Below, in pieces: positions 7,155-16,298 of a stretch of 40,765 bases of DNA (within the stretch, counting starts at the first letter, position 1; each line of letters starts with the position of its first letter). Below the pieces are notes generated by a model. The model was not told the origin of the DNA. It searched no databases and saw nothing but the letters and a program-made list of their open reading frames with translations. Origin of the DNA: Candidatus Hydrogenedentota bacterium. GTDB taxonomy: Bacteria > Hydrogenedentota > Hydrogenedentia > Hydrogenedentales > CAILVY01. Position numbers and translations under genes: made by a program. The stretch is taken from the NCBI GenBank assembly GCA_903837785.1, contig CAILVY010000280.1, positions 1 through 40,765 of the forward strand, read 5' to 3'.

Positions 7155-8369
7155 TCACGAACCCTTTGCCTCTTGCGCCTTTGCTTCCTGCTCCTTTGCC
7201 TTCGCGGCCTCGGAGAGGACCTGTTCGGGATTCAGGTTGGCCTTTGCGTCGAGCTGGGTCTGGGCGTTGGTGATCACCACGAAGGTGCCGGGTTTCAGGG
7301 TGTGCTGTCCCAGCGTGACCACGCGCGCATTGTCGTCGATGCCGGACACGATCTCCATGCTGGTCCCGTCTTCGAGCCCGGTCTGCACTTCGACCCGGTC
7401 GGCCACGAGCATGGGCTTGTCGCTGGCCGCGCCCGCGGCGGGCGCCTGGTCCTTCACAAGCAGCAGATAGCTGCGCGCATTCTCTTCGACGATCGCATCC
7501 TTCGGCACCACGATCACGTTCTCGTGCGTTTCCATGATCAGGCGGACACGGGCGAAGGCGGAGTCACGCAAGTACTGGCGCGATTCCGTGTCGAAATCCA
7601 GCGTCACTTTCACCGTGCCGCTCATCGGGTCCACATTGGGATTGATGCGCCGGACATGAGCCACGAATTCCTTGTCCGGAAGCGAGTCGATGGCCACCTT
7701 GGCCACCTGGCCCACCTGAAGCCGTTTCAGCTCCTTCTCAGGCGCGTTAATCGGAAGAATGAACGACGTGGGATCCACGATGGAAAAGGCGGGAATCCCC
7801 GTGCTGACGGTCGCGCCCTGCTGGATGTTCCGGCGCGTCACGATCCCGCTGATGGGCGCCGTGATTGTCTGATTCTTGATCTGGACTTCGAGCAATTCGA
7901 GCGCGGCCTTGGCTTGTTCAAAAGCGAAGCGGGCATTGTCCCGTTCCGCCTTCGCCCCGATGCCCTGTTCCAGGCTCTGCTGCGCGATTTCAAACGCGGC
8001 CTTCTGTTGTTCCACGCCCACACGCGACTGCCGCAGGCGCGCATCCAGTTCCTGCTTGTCCAGTTCGGCCAGCACCTGGCCTTCCTTGACCTCGTCGCCT
8101 TCTTCGACCTGAACGCTCAGACACTGCCCCATGCCCTTGGAAAGCACCTCCACCCGGTTCTCCGCCACCACACGGGACGTGGTTTCGAAGTAGGCCGAGA
8201 TGCTGGCGCGCTTGGGGAGTTCCACCTGGACGGGAAGGAGGACTTCTTCGGTGGCGGCCTTGGCTTCGGGTTTGGCGGTGTCCGGCGCTTTGCCTTCAAC
8301 CTGATTATAGCAGCCGGACACGACGGCCAAGCTCAGCACGGCCACAAAGAGAAGAAACCAATTCCGCAT
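7155..8369 (-). CDS. Lipoprotein periplasmic adaptor (RND efflux / HlyD family)
   Basis: A 404-residue membrane fusion protein that would link an inner-membrane RND or ABC pump to an outer-membrane channel. The N-terminus is a lipoprotein signal with lipobox VSGC and Cys20 as the lipidation site. A lipoyl-like half (about 70-100, RVVAENRVEVLSKGMG), a helical hairpin rich in Gln, Glu and Ala (about 110-165), the second lipoyl half with 'TITAPISGIVTRRNIQQGA', a beta-barrel and a membrane-proximal domain follow in the usual order. The tail (last 40 residues) is low-complexity Ala/Lys/Glu. Start at 8369 has GGAGG seven bases upstream; an in-frame opening at 8468 lacks one. No pump or outer-membrane factor lies next to it here, so it is an orphan adaptor within this window. 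Confidence 0.88.
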   Translation of the reverse strand: MRNWFLLFVAVLSLAVVSGCYNQVEGKAPDTAKPEAKAATEEVLLPVQVELPKRASISAYFETTSRVVAENRVEVLSKGMGQCLSVQVEEGDEVKEGQVLAELDKQELDARLRQSRVGVEQQKAAFEIAQQSLEQGIGAKAERDNARFAFEQAKAALELLEVQIKNQTITAPISGIVTRRNIQQGATVSTGIPAFSIVDPTSFILPINAPEKELKRLQVGQVAKVAIDSLPDKEFVAHVRRINPNVDPMSGTVKVTLDFDTESRQYLRDSAFARVRLIMETHENVIVVPKDAIVEENARSYLLLVKDQAPAAGAASDKPMLVADRVEVQTGLEDGTSMEIVSGIDDNARVVTLGQHTLKPGTFVVITNAQTQLDAKANLNPEQVLSEAAKAKEQEAKAQEAKGS

Positions 8370-8719
8370 GAACCCTCCAAAACTGTTGAACTGCATCGCG
8401 CTGGGCGGACAGGGCCAAACGGCTGCGTGCGCCCGCGTCCTGCCTTTGGCACCCCGGACCCGGCGCATCCAACTTGCTTATCCAGTATAACGTACCGATT
8501 CGACCCAGAATCATTACAGGGAGTTTCGCGGCGCCGGGACGCTTTGTTCGCCGCGTCACCACGCCATACCGCCGATTCTACCACCAAAAGCACAAATATG
8601 TGAAATTCCTTCAAGCGTTTCCGCGCCGGCGGAACAGCCCCGGGCGGCGGGAGATTCGGAGCCGGGCGATGCGCCGGGAAAGGGGACGGCCCGCCCCAAA
8701 AAGCGGGGCGAATAGATTG
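8370..8719. other. Intergenic stretch between divergent genes
   Basis: Contains the control region of the adaptor gene on the minus strand, where TATACT (8484-8489 read on minus) could be a -10 box but has no matching -35. Some AT-richer sequence occurs near 8580-8610. No coding frame with a recognisable product was found. Confidence 0.4.
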
Positions 8720-8748
8720 TTGACACGGCGGTGTGAAACTGGCATCAT
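8720..8748 (+). promoter_or_regulatory. Sigma70-like promoter for the PKD/PqaA/Ntn gene
   Basis: A perfect TTGACA (8720-8725), a 17-base spacer and CATCAT (8743-8748, 4 of 6). The predicted transcript start is near 8755, leaving an untranslated leader of about 80 bases before the ATG at 8834. Confidence 0.55.
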
Positions 8749-8833
8749 GCTAGTGGGTTAACCTGTGGAAAATGGGGATACCATGCCCCGCGCTTTGACT
8801 CGCGTAAGGGGTTGGAAACGAGGAGTCTATTAC

Positions 8834-11800
8834 ATGCTCGGTATGCGGTCCTTTGCGGCGTGCGCAGTCTTGGCCGTGGCGGTGGCCCTTGTCCTGTCCG
8901 GGTGTCCGGAAGACGTGGGCGTCACGCTGCTGGTTTCGCCAGACAAGTTGGACTTCGGTGCGACGAAGACGGTGATGAGTTTTCTCGCGAGCAAGAACTT
9001 CAGCGGCACCACCTTAGGTCCGGTGGTGGTGAAATCCAGCGCGCCTTGGATCATCCCCGAGGCATGCACGGATGCCGCGAACCAATGCTTGAGCGGCGGC
9101 CCCATTGACCGGATGGAGATTCCGGTGCGCATCGACCGCTCGCAGACCACCCTGGGCACCAACCGGGGCTATGTCTTGCTCGAGGGGGGCGGTGTCTCTT
9201 CGGAGAAGGTTGAGGTGGTGGCGACGGACCTGCTTCAAGTGGACTTCTCGGTGGCAACGCGGACGCCGGAACTGGGCCGCTCGGTTCAGTTTTCCGACCT
9301 GAGTCTCACGACCGAGGCCGCGGGGGCCATTACGCGGCATCGCTGGGATTTTGGCGATGGCACCACGAGCGACGAGGTAAACCCGGCGCACATTTACACC
9401 ACGGCGGGCGAGTACACCGTCACGCTTTCAGTCTGGGCCGGTTCGCGCACGGAATCGCTGGCACGGCCCGCATATGTCATGGCGGGCAGCACGCCGCCGA
9501 TCGCGGGCTTCTCGGCCTCGGCGACGACCATCACCGAGCGCGACGAAGTGACCTTCTATGACCTCACCACATCCTCGGCGGCCCCGGTGGTCGAGCGCGT
9601 GTGGGATTTTGGCGATGGACATACCAGCCATGATGCGCGTCCGGTGATCCAGTATGCGAATCCCGGCCTCTATACCGTGTCGTTGACGGTCACTACGAGC
9701 CTCGGGGCCAGCGACACCGAAACCAAGACGAACTACATCATCGTGCAGCAAGCCGTGGCGCCCACGGCGAAATTCGCCTTGTCCCGCGTGTCTCCGTACG
9801 TACTGGTGCCGGTCCAGTTCACGGACCTCTCCGACCCGGGCACCGCCCCGATTCTGGACTGGGTGTGGGATTTCGGCGACTCGGTCATCAGCACCGAGCA
9901 GAATCCGACCCACGTCTACCGCGCCGTGGGCGAGGTCGAAGTCCGGCTCACCGTGATCACCGAGCATGGCATCCATACGAGTGCCACGAAAGTCCAGGTG
10001 ACGAATAAGCCGCCGATCGCGGACTTTGAGGCGGACAACACGAATCCCTCGACGGATGAAGCGGTTGCGTTCACGGACAAGTCGCTGCCCGGGCTTTCGC
10101 CGGATGGCGTGGCCGAGGTGGATCTGTGGTGGTGGGATTTCGGCGATGGCAAGACGAGCCGCGTGCAGAATCCGAGCCACGCCTACGAGCGTGAGGGCGA
10201 TTACACAGTGACATTGAAAGTGGGGAGCACCGCGCTGCCTCCCGATGTCACCGGCGAGAAAGTGCTGACGAATTACATCCGCGTGTTCTCCCCGCCCGTG
10301 CCGGCCTTCGAGGTCGACAATGACAGCCCGTTCACGAAAGACGTGCTCACGTTCACGAACGCCACGACGGCGGGCACCGAGGCAACGCTGCGTTACGAGT
10401 GGGATTTCGGCGATGACAGCGATGTCGTAACGGAAGCCAATCCCACGCATGTGTACACGGATCCCGGCACGTACACGATTGCCCTGAAAGCCATTACGCC
10501 GACGCGTTCCGCCACGATCAAACAGAACCTTGTCGTCGATGCGCGCCCGGTTCCCGATTTCTCCGCCACGCCGACCGTGGGCATCACCGTCGATCCGGTG
10601 CAATTCACCGACGAAACCCCCACGGCGCATGTGCGCCCCGTGGAGACGCGCCTGTGGAGCTTCGGGGACGGCGGGATCAGCACGGGCCAGAACCCGACAC
10701 ACCTGTATGCCACGCTTGGAATATACAGCGTCTCGCTCAAGGTCACCTACAGCCATTCGGTGAGTCACAAGGTGTTTGATTCGACGGCCGTCAAGGCGAA
10801 CTACATCCGGATTGCGCTACCGGTGCCACCGACGGCGGCCTTCTCACTGGGAAGCGCGTGCGTCACCCCCGGGGAGCAAATCCAGTTCACGGATACCTCC
10901 GACCCCGGGAGCGCCGCAGGCATTGCCACGCATCTGTGGGATTTCGGCGACGGCCAAACCAGCACCCAAGCCAATCCGCGGCACGCTTATGCGCATGTGG
11001 GTGATTACACCGTCACCTTGTCCGTCACGACGGATGCGCGTTACGCGCCGTACAACACGTCTTCCGTGACGCAGGAGAACGTCATCAACTGCCACCACCA
11101 GACGACCGCGCTGGACGAATATGTCGCCGCGGACGACGGCAGCTTCGATTACAGCGTGGTGAGTTCGGCGCAGATTCCGGTATCCCTGCCGGCGGGCGAC
11201 AAGACAGTCACCGCCCACGTCGTCGACCTGACTTCGCAGACCTGGCGTTCGCTCGCCGACTACCGGGTTGTGGGAACGAATTCCGCGGAGTGGAAGCATT
11301 ACATGACCGTGGTTTCGCCGTCGGCGAACAGCTCCGAGCCCATTACGCGCGATACCGCCTTGTTGTTCATCGACGGCGGCGGCAACGGTGGTGGCGCGCC
11401 TGACCCGGCTTCAACGGATGAAACCCTGCTGCTCATCGCCGCCGCCACGGACTCGGTGGTGATTGACCTCAAACAGGTGCCGAACGAATCGGTCGAGTTC
11501 ACTGAGGAAGCCGGACTCCGCACCCGCTCCGAAGACGAGATTATCTCCTACACGTACAACCAGTGGCTGAACGCCTACAGCAACGGCGGAGATCCCGCCG
11601 ACTACAACTCGTGGCCGCTGTTGCTGCCCATGGTGAAAAGTGCCGTCCGGGCCATGGACGCCGTCCAGGACATGTACACGGGCAGGATGCATCCGGCCGT
11701 GTTGCCGCCGACCACGACGCCCACCAGCCCGGTGCGCAAGTTTGTGGTTTCGGGCGGTTCGAAGCGTGGATGGACCACCTGGCTGACGGGCGCTTTCGAG

Positions 11801-13756
11801 AGCGGGCCGCTGGGCGCAGGCCGGGTTAAGGCCATCGCGCCGATCGTGATCGACATTCTGAACATGCCCAAGCAACTGGAGCATCACTTCAGCGCCTATG
11901 GCTACTGGTCGCCGGCGATCTATCCCTACGCCCAGGAGCAGGTCTTTGACCGCTTTGCGGAAGATCACCCGCAGCATGCCGCGGGTCTGGAACTGCTCGA
12001 AATCGTGGACCCGTACAAGTACCGCTGCCGCATGGACGACCTGCCGAAGTACATCATGAACTCCGCCGGGGACGAGTTCTTCCTCCCCGACGCCGCCCAG
12101 TGGTCCTTTGCACAACTCCCCGGCGAGAAATTCCTCAATTATGTCCCCAACTCGAGCCATGGACTGGGCGATTTCACCGACCTGTCGGATCCGAACAACC
12201 CGGTTTCCGGCCTGGCCAGTTTCTATGCCTCCATGCTTCCGGACGTCTTCGTCCGGCCCAGTTTCCGCTGGTCCTTTGAACCCGACGGTTCGATCCTGGT
12301 GACCGTGGAGCGCGGCGCGGTCCGCTCCGTGAAGTTGTGGACGTCGACGAATCCCTCCGGCCGGGACTTCCGCCTGTACAAGGGGCATCTGTGGAACAGC
12401 ACCCCGCTGATTGCGGAATCCACGGGCCGCTATCGCGCTTCGGTCACGCTGCCGGCCTCGGGCTATACCGCGTTCTTCGTGCAACTGAGTTTCACCTCAA
12501 CGCTGGCGGCGCCGGCCAATGCATTCCCCTTCTTCTACACGACGCCCATCCGGGTGTTGCCGGAGAATCCGGACGGCTCCAACAAGTACCCGGTGTTTAC
12601 CGGCGCGCGCCACACCGTGGGCACCGGTGTGAATGCGGTGCCGCTTGTGGTCGTTCGGGGCACGCCGCGGGAAATGGGCCGGCAGTACGGGGAGTTGATG
12701 GATGCGGAGATCCATGACCACATCCCGTCGTTCCTCGTGCGAGCGCAGTTGAAGTATCCGTCGATGACGAACGCGGCCCTGGATGCGGTGTGGGAAACGA
12801 TTGCGCAGAGCTACGATCCCGCGGCGAGCGGCGCCATGTCCCGATTCGAGGATGAATTGATCGGCGTCGCCGAAGGCGCCGGGTTGTACGACGAATCGAA
12901 CCCGTCGGACAACGGCGGGCTGCTGATGCTCCGGCGCGCCAACATGGTTCCCGTGCTGGCCTCGATGAACGGGCTGGCGATCGGCACGACGCGCGATTCC
13001 GTGGCCAATGGATACACGCTGCAGTCCTTCGGGCTGAACTGGGCCTTGGATCTCGGCCTCCAGGACTTCCCCTGCATCGTGATGTACGTGCCCGACGTCG
13101 CGCACGGCTTCCCGCACGCGAACGTGACCTTCGCTGGAATGGTTGGCGCGCTCACCGGCGTCAGCCTCTCCGGGGTGGCCCTCTCCGGCTTGCAGGATCC
13201 GAGCCTGCCCGGCGATCCGGGGCCGTTCAGCCTGGCGGGAACGCATTTCAGCACGGTTATCCGGGATGCGCTGTATGACGCGCGCAACATCCGGGATGCC
13301 GTGAACACCTTTGTCCAGCATCCGCTCTTCCTGCGCCAGCACCTGGTCGCCTCCGACGGCCGTTACTTCCGCCAGAACGCCAAGGCGCGGATCAACGGGC
13401 CCGAGGGATTCCCGGGCTTCATGGTCTGGAGCGAAGACGACCCCGCGGATGAGTATGCGCCGCACACGCTGCCTTTCACGGTTTACGCGGGGCCGAGGTC
13501 GGGCGCGGTCAATCCGGACGACACGGACGGGCCGGTCATTGCCGCGCTGAATGCCGCGCTCGGGCACATCACCCCGGCCGTCATGGAAGAGGCCACGAAT
13601 CTGGCGGTCAATCCCGGCAGCAATCTGATGTCAGTCGTCTACGAGGCGCCGAGTGACGATCTAGTGCTGAACATCCACGTGGCCTATGCCAACGGCACGG
13701 CGCCCGCGGCGGAGCAAACCATGGCCGTGGTCAATCTGCAGGATTATCTCCCGTAG
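8834..13756 (+). CDS. Giant lipoprotein: seven PKD domains, PqaA-type alpha/beta-hydrolase, Ntn-acyltransferase-like domain
   Basis: A 1640-residue lipoprotein (lipobox LSGC, Cys24). After a BACON-like beta domain (about 30-130), seven PKD domains (about 138-750) each carry W-x-F-G-D and a 'NPxHxYxxxGxYxVxL' strand. Residues about 755-1220 match the PhoPQ-activated pathogenicity-related family (PqaA, PF10142), an alpha/beta-hydrolase: nucleophile S976 in GGSKRGW, acid in NSAGDEFF, histidine in NSSHGLGD. Residues about 1267-1640 resemble the C45/AAT Ntn-hydrolases (opening VVRGTPREMGRQYGELM), but where the family has its Gly-Cys cleavage and nucleophile site this protein has G1384-T1385-T. The ATG at 8834 has an AGGAG site; in-frame starts at 8765 and 8783 lack one and would spoil the lipoprotein signal. 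Role: probably a cell-surface hydrolase held out by PKD spacers; substrate unknown. Confidence 0.82.
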   Translation: MLGMRSFAACAVLAVAVALVLSGCPEDVGVTLLVSPDKLDFGATKTVMSFLASKNFSGTTLGPVVVKSSAPWIIPEACTDAANQCLSGGPIDRMEIPVRIDRSQTTLGTNRGYVLLEGGGVSSEKVEVVATDLLQVDFSVATRTPELGRSVQFSDLSLTTEAAGAITRHRWDFGDGTTSDEVNPAHIYTTAGEYTVTLSVWAGSRTESLARPAYVMAGSTPPIAGFSASATTITERDEVTFYDLTTSSAAPVVERVWDFGDGHTSHDARPVIQYANPGLYTVSLTVTTSLGASDTETKTNYIIVQQAVAPTAKFALSRVSPYVLVPVQFTDLSDPGTAPILDWVWDFGDSVISTEQNPTHVYRAVGEVEVRLTVITEHGIHTSATKVQVTNKPPIADFEADNTNPSTDEAVAFTDKSLPGLSPDGVAEVDLWWWDFGDGKTSRVQNPSHAYEREGDYTVTLKVGSTALPPDVTGEKVLTNYIRVFSPPVPAFEVDNDSPFTKDVLTFTNATTAGTEATLRYEWDFGDDSDVVTEANPTHVYTDPGTYTIALKAITPTRSATIKQNLVVDARPVPDFSATPTVGITVDPVQFTDETPTAHVRPVETRLWSFGDGGISTGQNPTHLYATLGIYSVSLKVTYSHSVSHKVFDSTAVKANYIRIALPVPPTAAFSLGSACVTPGEQIQFTDTSDPGSAAGIATHLWDFGDGQTSTQANPRHAYAHVGDYTVTLSVTTDARYAPYNTSSVTQENVINCHHQTTALDEYVAADDGSFDYSVVSSAQIPVSLPAGDKTVTAHVVDLTSQTWRSLADYRVVGTNSAEWKHYMTVVSPSANSSEPITRDTALLFIDGGGNGGGAPDPASTDETLLLIAAATDSVVIDLKQVPNESVEFTEEAGLRTRSEDEIISYTYNQWLNAYSNGGDPADYNSWPLLLPMVKSAVRAMDAVQDMYTGRMHPAVLPPTTTPTSPVRKFVVSGGSKRGWTTWLTGAFESGPLGAGRVKAIAPIVIDILNMPKQLEHHFSAYGYWSPAIYPYAQEQVFDRFAEDHPQHAAGLELLEIVDPYKYRCRMDDLPKYIMNSAGDEFFLPDAAQWSFAQLPGEKFLNYVPNSSHGLGDFTDLSDPNNPVSGLASFYASMLPDVFVRPSFRWSFEPDGSILVTVERGAVRSVKLWTSTNPSGRDFRLYKGHLWNSTPLIAESTGRYRASVTLPASGYTAFFVQLSFTSTLAAPANAFPFFYTTPIRVLPENPDGSNKYPVFTGARHTVGTGVNAVPLVVVRGTPREMGRQYGELMDAEIHDHIPSFLVRAQLKYPSMTNAALDAVWETIAQSYDPAASGAMSRFEDELIGVAEGAGLYDESNPSDNGGLLMLRRANMVPVLASMNGLAIGTTRDSVANGYTLQSFGLNWALDLGLQDFPCIVMYVPDVAHGFPHANVTFAGMVGALTGVSLSGVALSGLQDPSLPGDPGPFSLAGTHFSTVIRDALYDARNIRDAVNTFVQHPLFLRQHLVASDGRYFRQNAKARINGPEGFPGFMVWSEDDPADEYAPHTLPFTVYAGPRSGAVNPDDTDGPVIAALNAALGHITPAVMEEATNLAVNPGSNLMSVVYEAPSDDLVLNIHVAYANGTAPAAEQTMAVVNLQDYLP

Positions 13757-13775
13757 ACTGTGTTGAACTGGAGTC

Positions 13776-13807
13776 AAGGAACGCCAATCTTCCGGTTGGC
13801 GTTCCTT
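13776..13807 (+). terminator. Perfect 12-bp hairpin after the giant lipoprotein gene
   Basis: AAGGAACGCCAA (13776-13787) pairs exactly with TTGGCGTTCCTT (13796-13807) around an 8-base loop, 20 bases after the stop codon. The T-tract is weak (CCTTTCAGTCT), so it may also work as a transcript-end stabiliser. Confidence 0.7.
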
Positions 13808-13864
13808 TCAGTCTCTGCCGCCCGCGAAGTGCAGGCGTGCGCGTTGTGACAAAAAGGAGTCTGT

Positions 13865-14863
13865 ATGTCCGCATACGTTGCCCCGAAGATCTTGAGTGGT
13901 TATGGCGCCGCCGCCGCGCTGAAAGAGCTTCCAGGACGGGTGTTGGCGGTGAGCATGGACATCCCCTGGCGGGTATTCCAGGAGTCGATTCCCTGGGAGC
14001 CGTCACAGCTTCATCTTGTCCCGGACATGGACCTCGCAACCGTGGAACAGGCCGATGCGGCATTGCCGCCGTGTGACGTCGTGGTCGGCATCGGCGGCGG
14101 TTCCTGCTGCGACACGGCGAAGTACCTCGCATGGAAGCGCGGATGCCGCCTGGTGCTCGTGCCAACCATTGTCTCCGTCGATGCGCCACTGACGAACATG
14201 ATCGCCGTGCGTGTGGACAAGAAGGTGCAGTACGTGGGCGACCTCTTTCCCGAGGAACTCATCATAGACTACGGGCTGATCCAGAAGGCCCCGAAGGAGA
14301 TGAACCGGGCGGGCGCCTGCGACATTGCCAGCATTCACACCGCGCTGCACGACTGGAAACTCGCGCATGAGGAGACGGGTGAAGCGTATCATCCGGACGT
14401 GGCCCAGCTTGCCCGCGAATGCCTCGAAGAACTGGACCGGAATGCGCACGAGGTTTTCGAGGTCACCCCGAAGGGGATCGACACGATTGTGGACCTGTTC
14501 CGGCGCGAGGTCGAGTTCTGTGCGCGCATCGGGACCAGCCGTCCCGAGGAAGGCGCGGAGCACATCGTGGCGTACGGCATGGAGCACCTCACCCGGCGCC
14601 ACTTCCTGCACGGCGATCTCGTGGGGTTGGGCATCTTCGTCATCTCCCGCCTGCAGCAGAACGACCCGGACTTTTCGGCCGGCCTGATTCGCCGCTGCGG
14701 GCTGCGCTACAGCGTGCCCGACGCGGGCGCGGAAGAAATCCGGGCCTGTCTGCGGACGCTCAGGCAATTCAAACAGGATGCCGGCCTTTTCTACAGCATC
14801 GTCGATACAGAAGACATCACAGAGGACTTCATCGGGGAGACACTCGATGCGCTGTACAAGTGA
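13865..14863 (+). CDS. Metal-dependent alcohol dehydrogenase, glycerol-1-phosphate dehydrogenase-like
   Basis: A 332-residue member of the iron-containing alcohol dehydrogenase superfamily, closest in layout to the AraM/G1P dehydrogenase branch. The nucleotide-binding Gly-rich loop is GIGGGSCCDTAK (75-86). Metal ligands are likely D153 in GACD, H241 in GMEHLT and H249 in FLHGD. Such enzymes reduce a ketone (for example dihydroxyacetone phosphate) or oxidise a polyol with NAD(P)H. The two Cys after the Gly-rich loop are unusual. Start at 13865 follows AAAGGAG. It precedes the sugar genes by 190 bases with a promoter-like sequence between, so it may be a separate unit of the same pathway. Exact substrate uncertain: polyol, sugar or glycerol phosphate. 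Confidence 0.8.
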   Translation: MSAYVAPKILSGYGAAAALKELPGRVLAVSMDIPWRVFQESIPWEPSQLHLVPDMDLATVEQADAALPPCDVVVGIGGGSCCDTAKYLAWKRGCRLVLVPTIVSVDAPLTNMIAVRVDKKVQYVGDLFPEELIIDYGLIQKAPKEMNRAGACDIASIHTALHDWKLAHEETGEAYHPDVAQLARECLEELDRNAHEVFEVTPKGIDTIVDLFRREVEFCARIGTSRPEEGAEHIVAYGMEHLTRRHFLHGDLVGLGIFVISRLQQNDPDFSAGLIRRCGLRYSVPDAGAEEIRACLRTLRQFKQDAGLFYSIVDTEDITEDFIGETLDALYK

Positions 14864-14922
14864 GCCCGGCGTGACGAAGTGCCGCCTCGTCCGGCCGGGT
14901 TGCTGACTTGTGATGGGGCGAC

Positions 14923-14952
14923 TTGCCGCTTCCTTCGGTGCAATGCTATAAG
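14923..14952 (+). promoter_or_regulatory. Sigma70-like promoter for the sugar operon
   Basis: TTGCCG (14923-14928, 4 of 6), an 18-base spacer, and TATAAG (14947-14952, 5 of 6). The start codon at 15052 is about 100 bases downstream, implying a sizeable leader. Confidence 0.45.
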
Positions 14953-15051
14953 ACATCCTGGATGGGCGCGGACCTCTGCCTTGGGGCGGGATGCGCGCGG
15001 GCGTCCGGGGTGGCTGAGTCAGGAACTATCGACCAGAAGAAGGAGTTGCTT

Positions 15052-16296
15052 ATGGAAACGATATGCGGCGACGGAGTGGGCAAGGCGGCGCGTCAGGCGC
15101 TCGATGCGGGCAAGGGGATTCTGCGCTTGGCGCCCACGTGGGTGCCGCGTTCGTTCCTGCAACCGGGCCGGCGGCTGAAACTGCATCCGGATGATTACTA
15201 TGCGCTGGGCACGCACCGCGGCGGCATCGACGAGCGCTGGTTCGCCTCAACCACGCACGCGGACAATGAAGGCGCGCCGGACGACGAGGGCCTGAGCTAC
15301 GTCGTCTATGAAGGCAAGCGCCTCACGCTGCGCGACGCCATCGAATGCCTTGGCGCGGACCTCATCGGCGCGGACATCTGGAACAAGTACAAGCGGTGGC
15401 CGGTCTACAGCAAGTTCTTCGACAACATGGGGCCGATTCCGCACCACCTCCACCAGAACTTCGAGCAGGCGGCGCTGATCGGCCGCGAGGGCAAGCCCGA
15501 GGCCTATTACTTCCCGCCGCAGATGAATGCCATCGGCGACAATTTCCCCTACACGTTCTACGGCCTTGAACCGGGCACGACCCGCGAGGACGTCCGCCGC
15601 TGCATCGAGCGCTGGAACGAGGGCGACAACGGCATCCTCGACCTGGCGAAGGCGTACCGCCTGAAGCCCGGCACGGGCTGGCTCATCGGGCCGTGCATCC
15701 TGCACGCGCCGGGTTCGCTCGTCACGTACGAACCGCAGTGGGGCAGCGATGTCTTCGGCATGTATCAGTCCATCGTCGAGGGCCGGCCGGTGCCGCGCTC
15801 GCTGCTGGTGAAGGACATGCCGGAAGACAAGCACAACGACCTCGACTTCATCGTCGATCAAATCGACTGGGAAGCGAACGTGGACACCCACTTCAAGGAC
15901 CATCACTATCTTGAACCGATTCCCGACGGCGACACGGCGAGCGAAGGCTATGTCGACCGCTGGATCACCTACGGCAAGTTCAAGGGCGAACAACGCTTCA
16001 CGGCCAAGGAACTGACTGTGCAGCCCGGCGCGAAAGTCACGATCAAGGACAACGGCGCGTCCGGCGTGATCGTCACCCAGGGCCGCGGCCGCATCGGCAC
16101 GCTCCCGCTCGAATGCCCGACGATGATCCGCTACGGCGAACTGACCGAGGACGAAGTGTTCATCAGCGAGAAGGCGGCGCGCGAAGGCGTGACGATCGAG
16201 AACCTCGGCAAGGCCTGCCCGCTCGTGCTCCTGCGCTATTTTGGCCCGGACGTGAACCCGAACGCTCCCGAAGTGGGCGCCTACAGGAAGGGATGA
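15052..16296 (+). CDS. Cupin protein resembling class I mannose-6-phosphate isomerase
   Basis: A 414-residue cytoplasmic protein. The section 'GPIPHHLHQNFEQAALIG' with H131, H132 and H134, followed by KPE (E150), resembles the metal site of type I phosphomannose isomerases, and the C-terminal third (ELTVQPGAKVTI..., TQGRGRIG) is a second cupin barrel. Family members isomerise aldose and ketose phosphates; related unnamed proteins act on free sugars. The ATG at 15052 follows AAGGAG; an in-frame ATG at 14923 sits on the promoter-like boxes and is rejected. Its stop overlaps a possible start of the next gene (ATGA at 16293-16296), so the two are translationally coupled. Call is moderate: superfamily likely, reaction not proven. 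Confidence 0.65.
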   Translation: METICGDGVGKAARQALDAGKGILRLAPTWVPRSFLQPGRRLKLHPDDYYALGTHRGGIDERWFASTTHADNEGAPDDEGLSYVVYEGKRLTLRDAIECLGADLIGADIWNKYKRWPVYSKFFDNMGPIPHHLHQNFEQAALIGREGKPEAYYFPPQMNAIGDNFPYTFYGLEPGTTREDVRRCIERWNEGDNGILDLAKAYRLKPGTGWLIGPCILHAPGSLVTYEPQWGSDVFGMYQSIVEGRPVPRSLLVKDMPEDKHNDLDFIVDQIDWEANVDTHFKDHHYLEPIPDGDTASEGYVDRWITYGKFKGEQRFTAKELTVQPGAKVTIKDNGASGVIVTQGRGRIGTLPLECPTMIRYGELTEDEVFISEKAAREGVTIENLGKACPLVLLRYFGPDVNPNAPEVGAYRKG

Positions 16297-16298
16297 CC

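Noticed and set aside
7173-8603. A 476-codon open frame on the plus strand
   Set aside because: Antisense to the efflux adaptor gene, rich in His, Arg and Phe as expected for the reverse of GC-rich codons.
9428-10768. A 446-codon open frame on the minus strand
   Set aside because: Shadow of the PKD repeats; the sense frame has seven recognisable domains.
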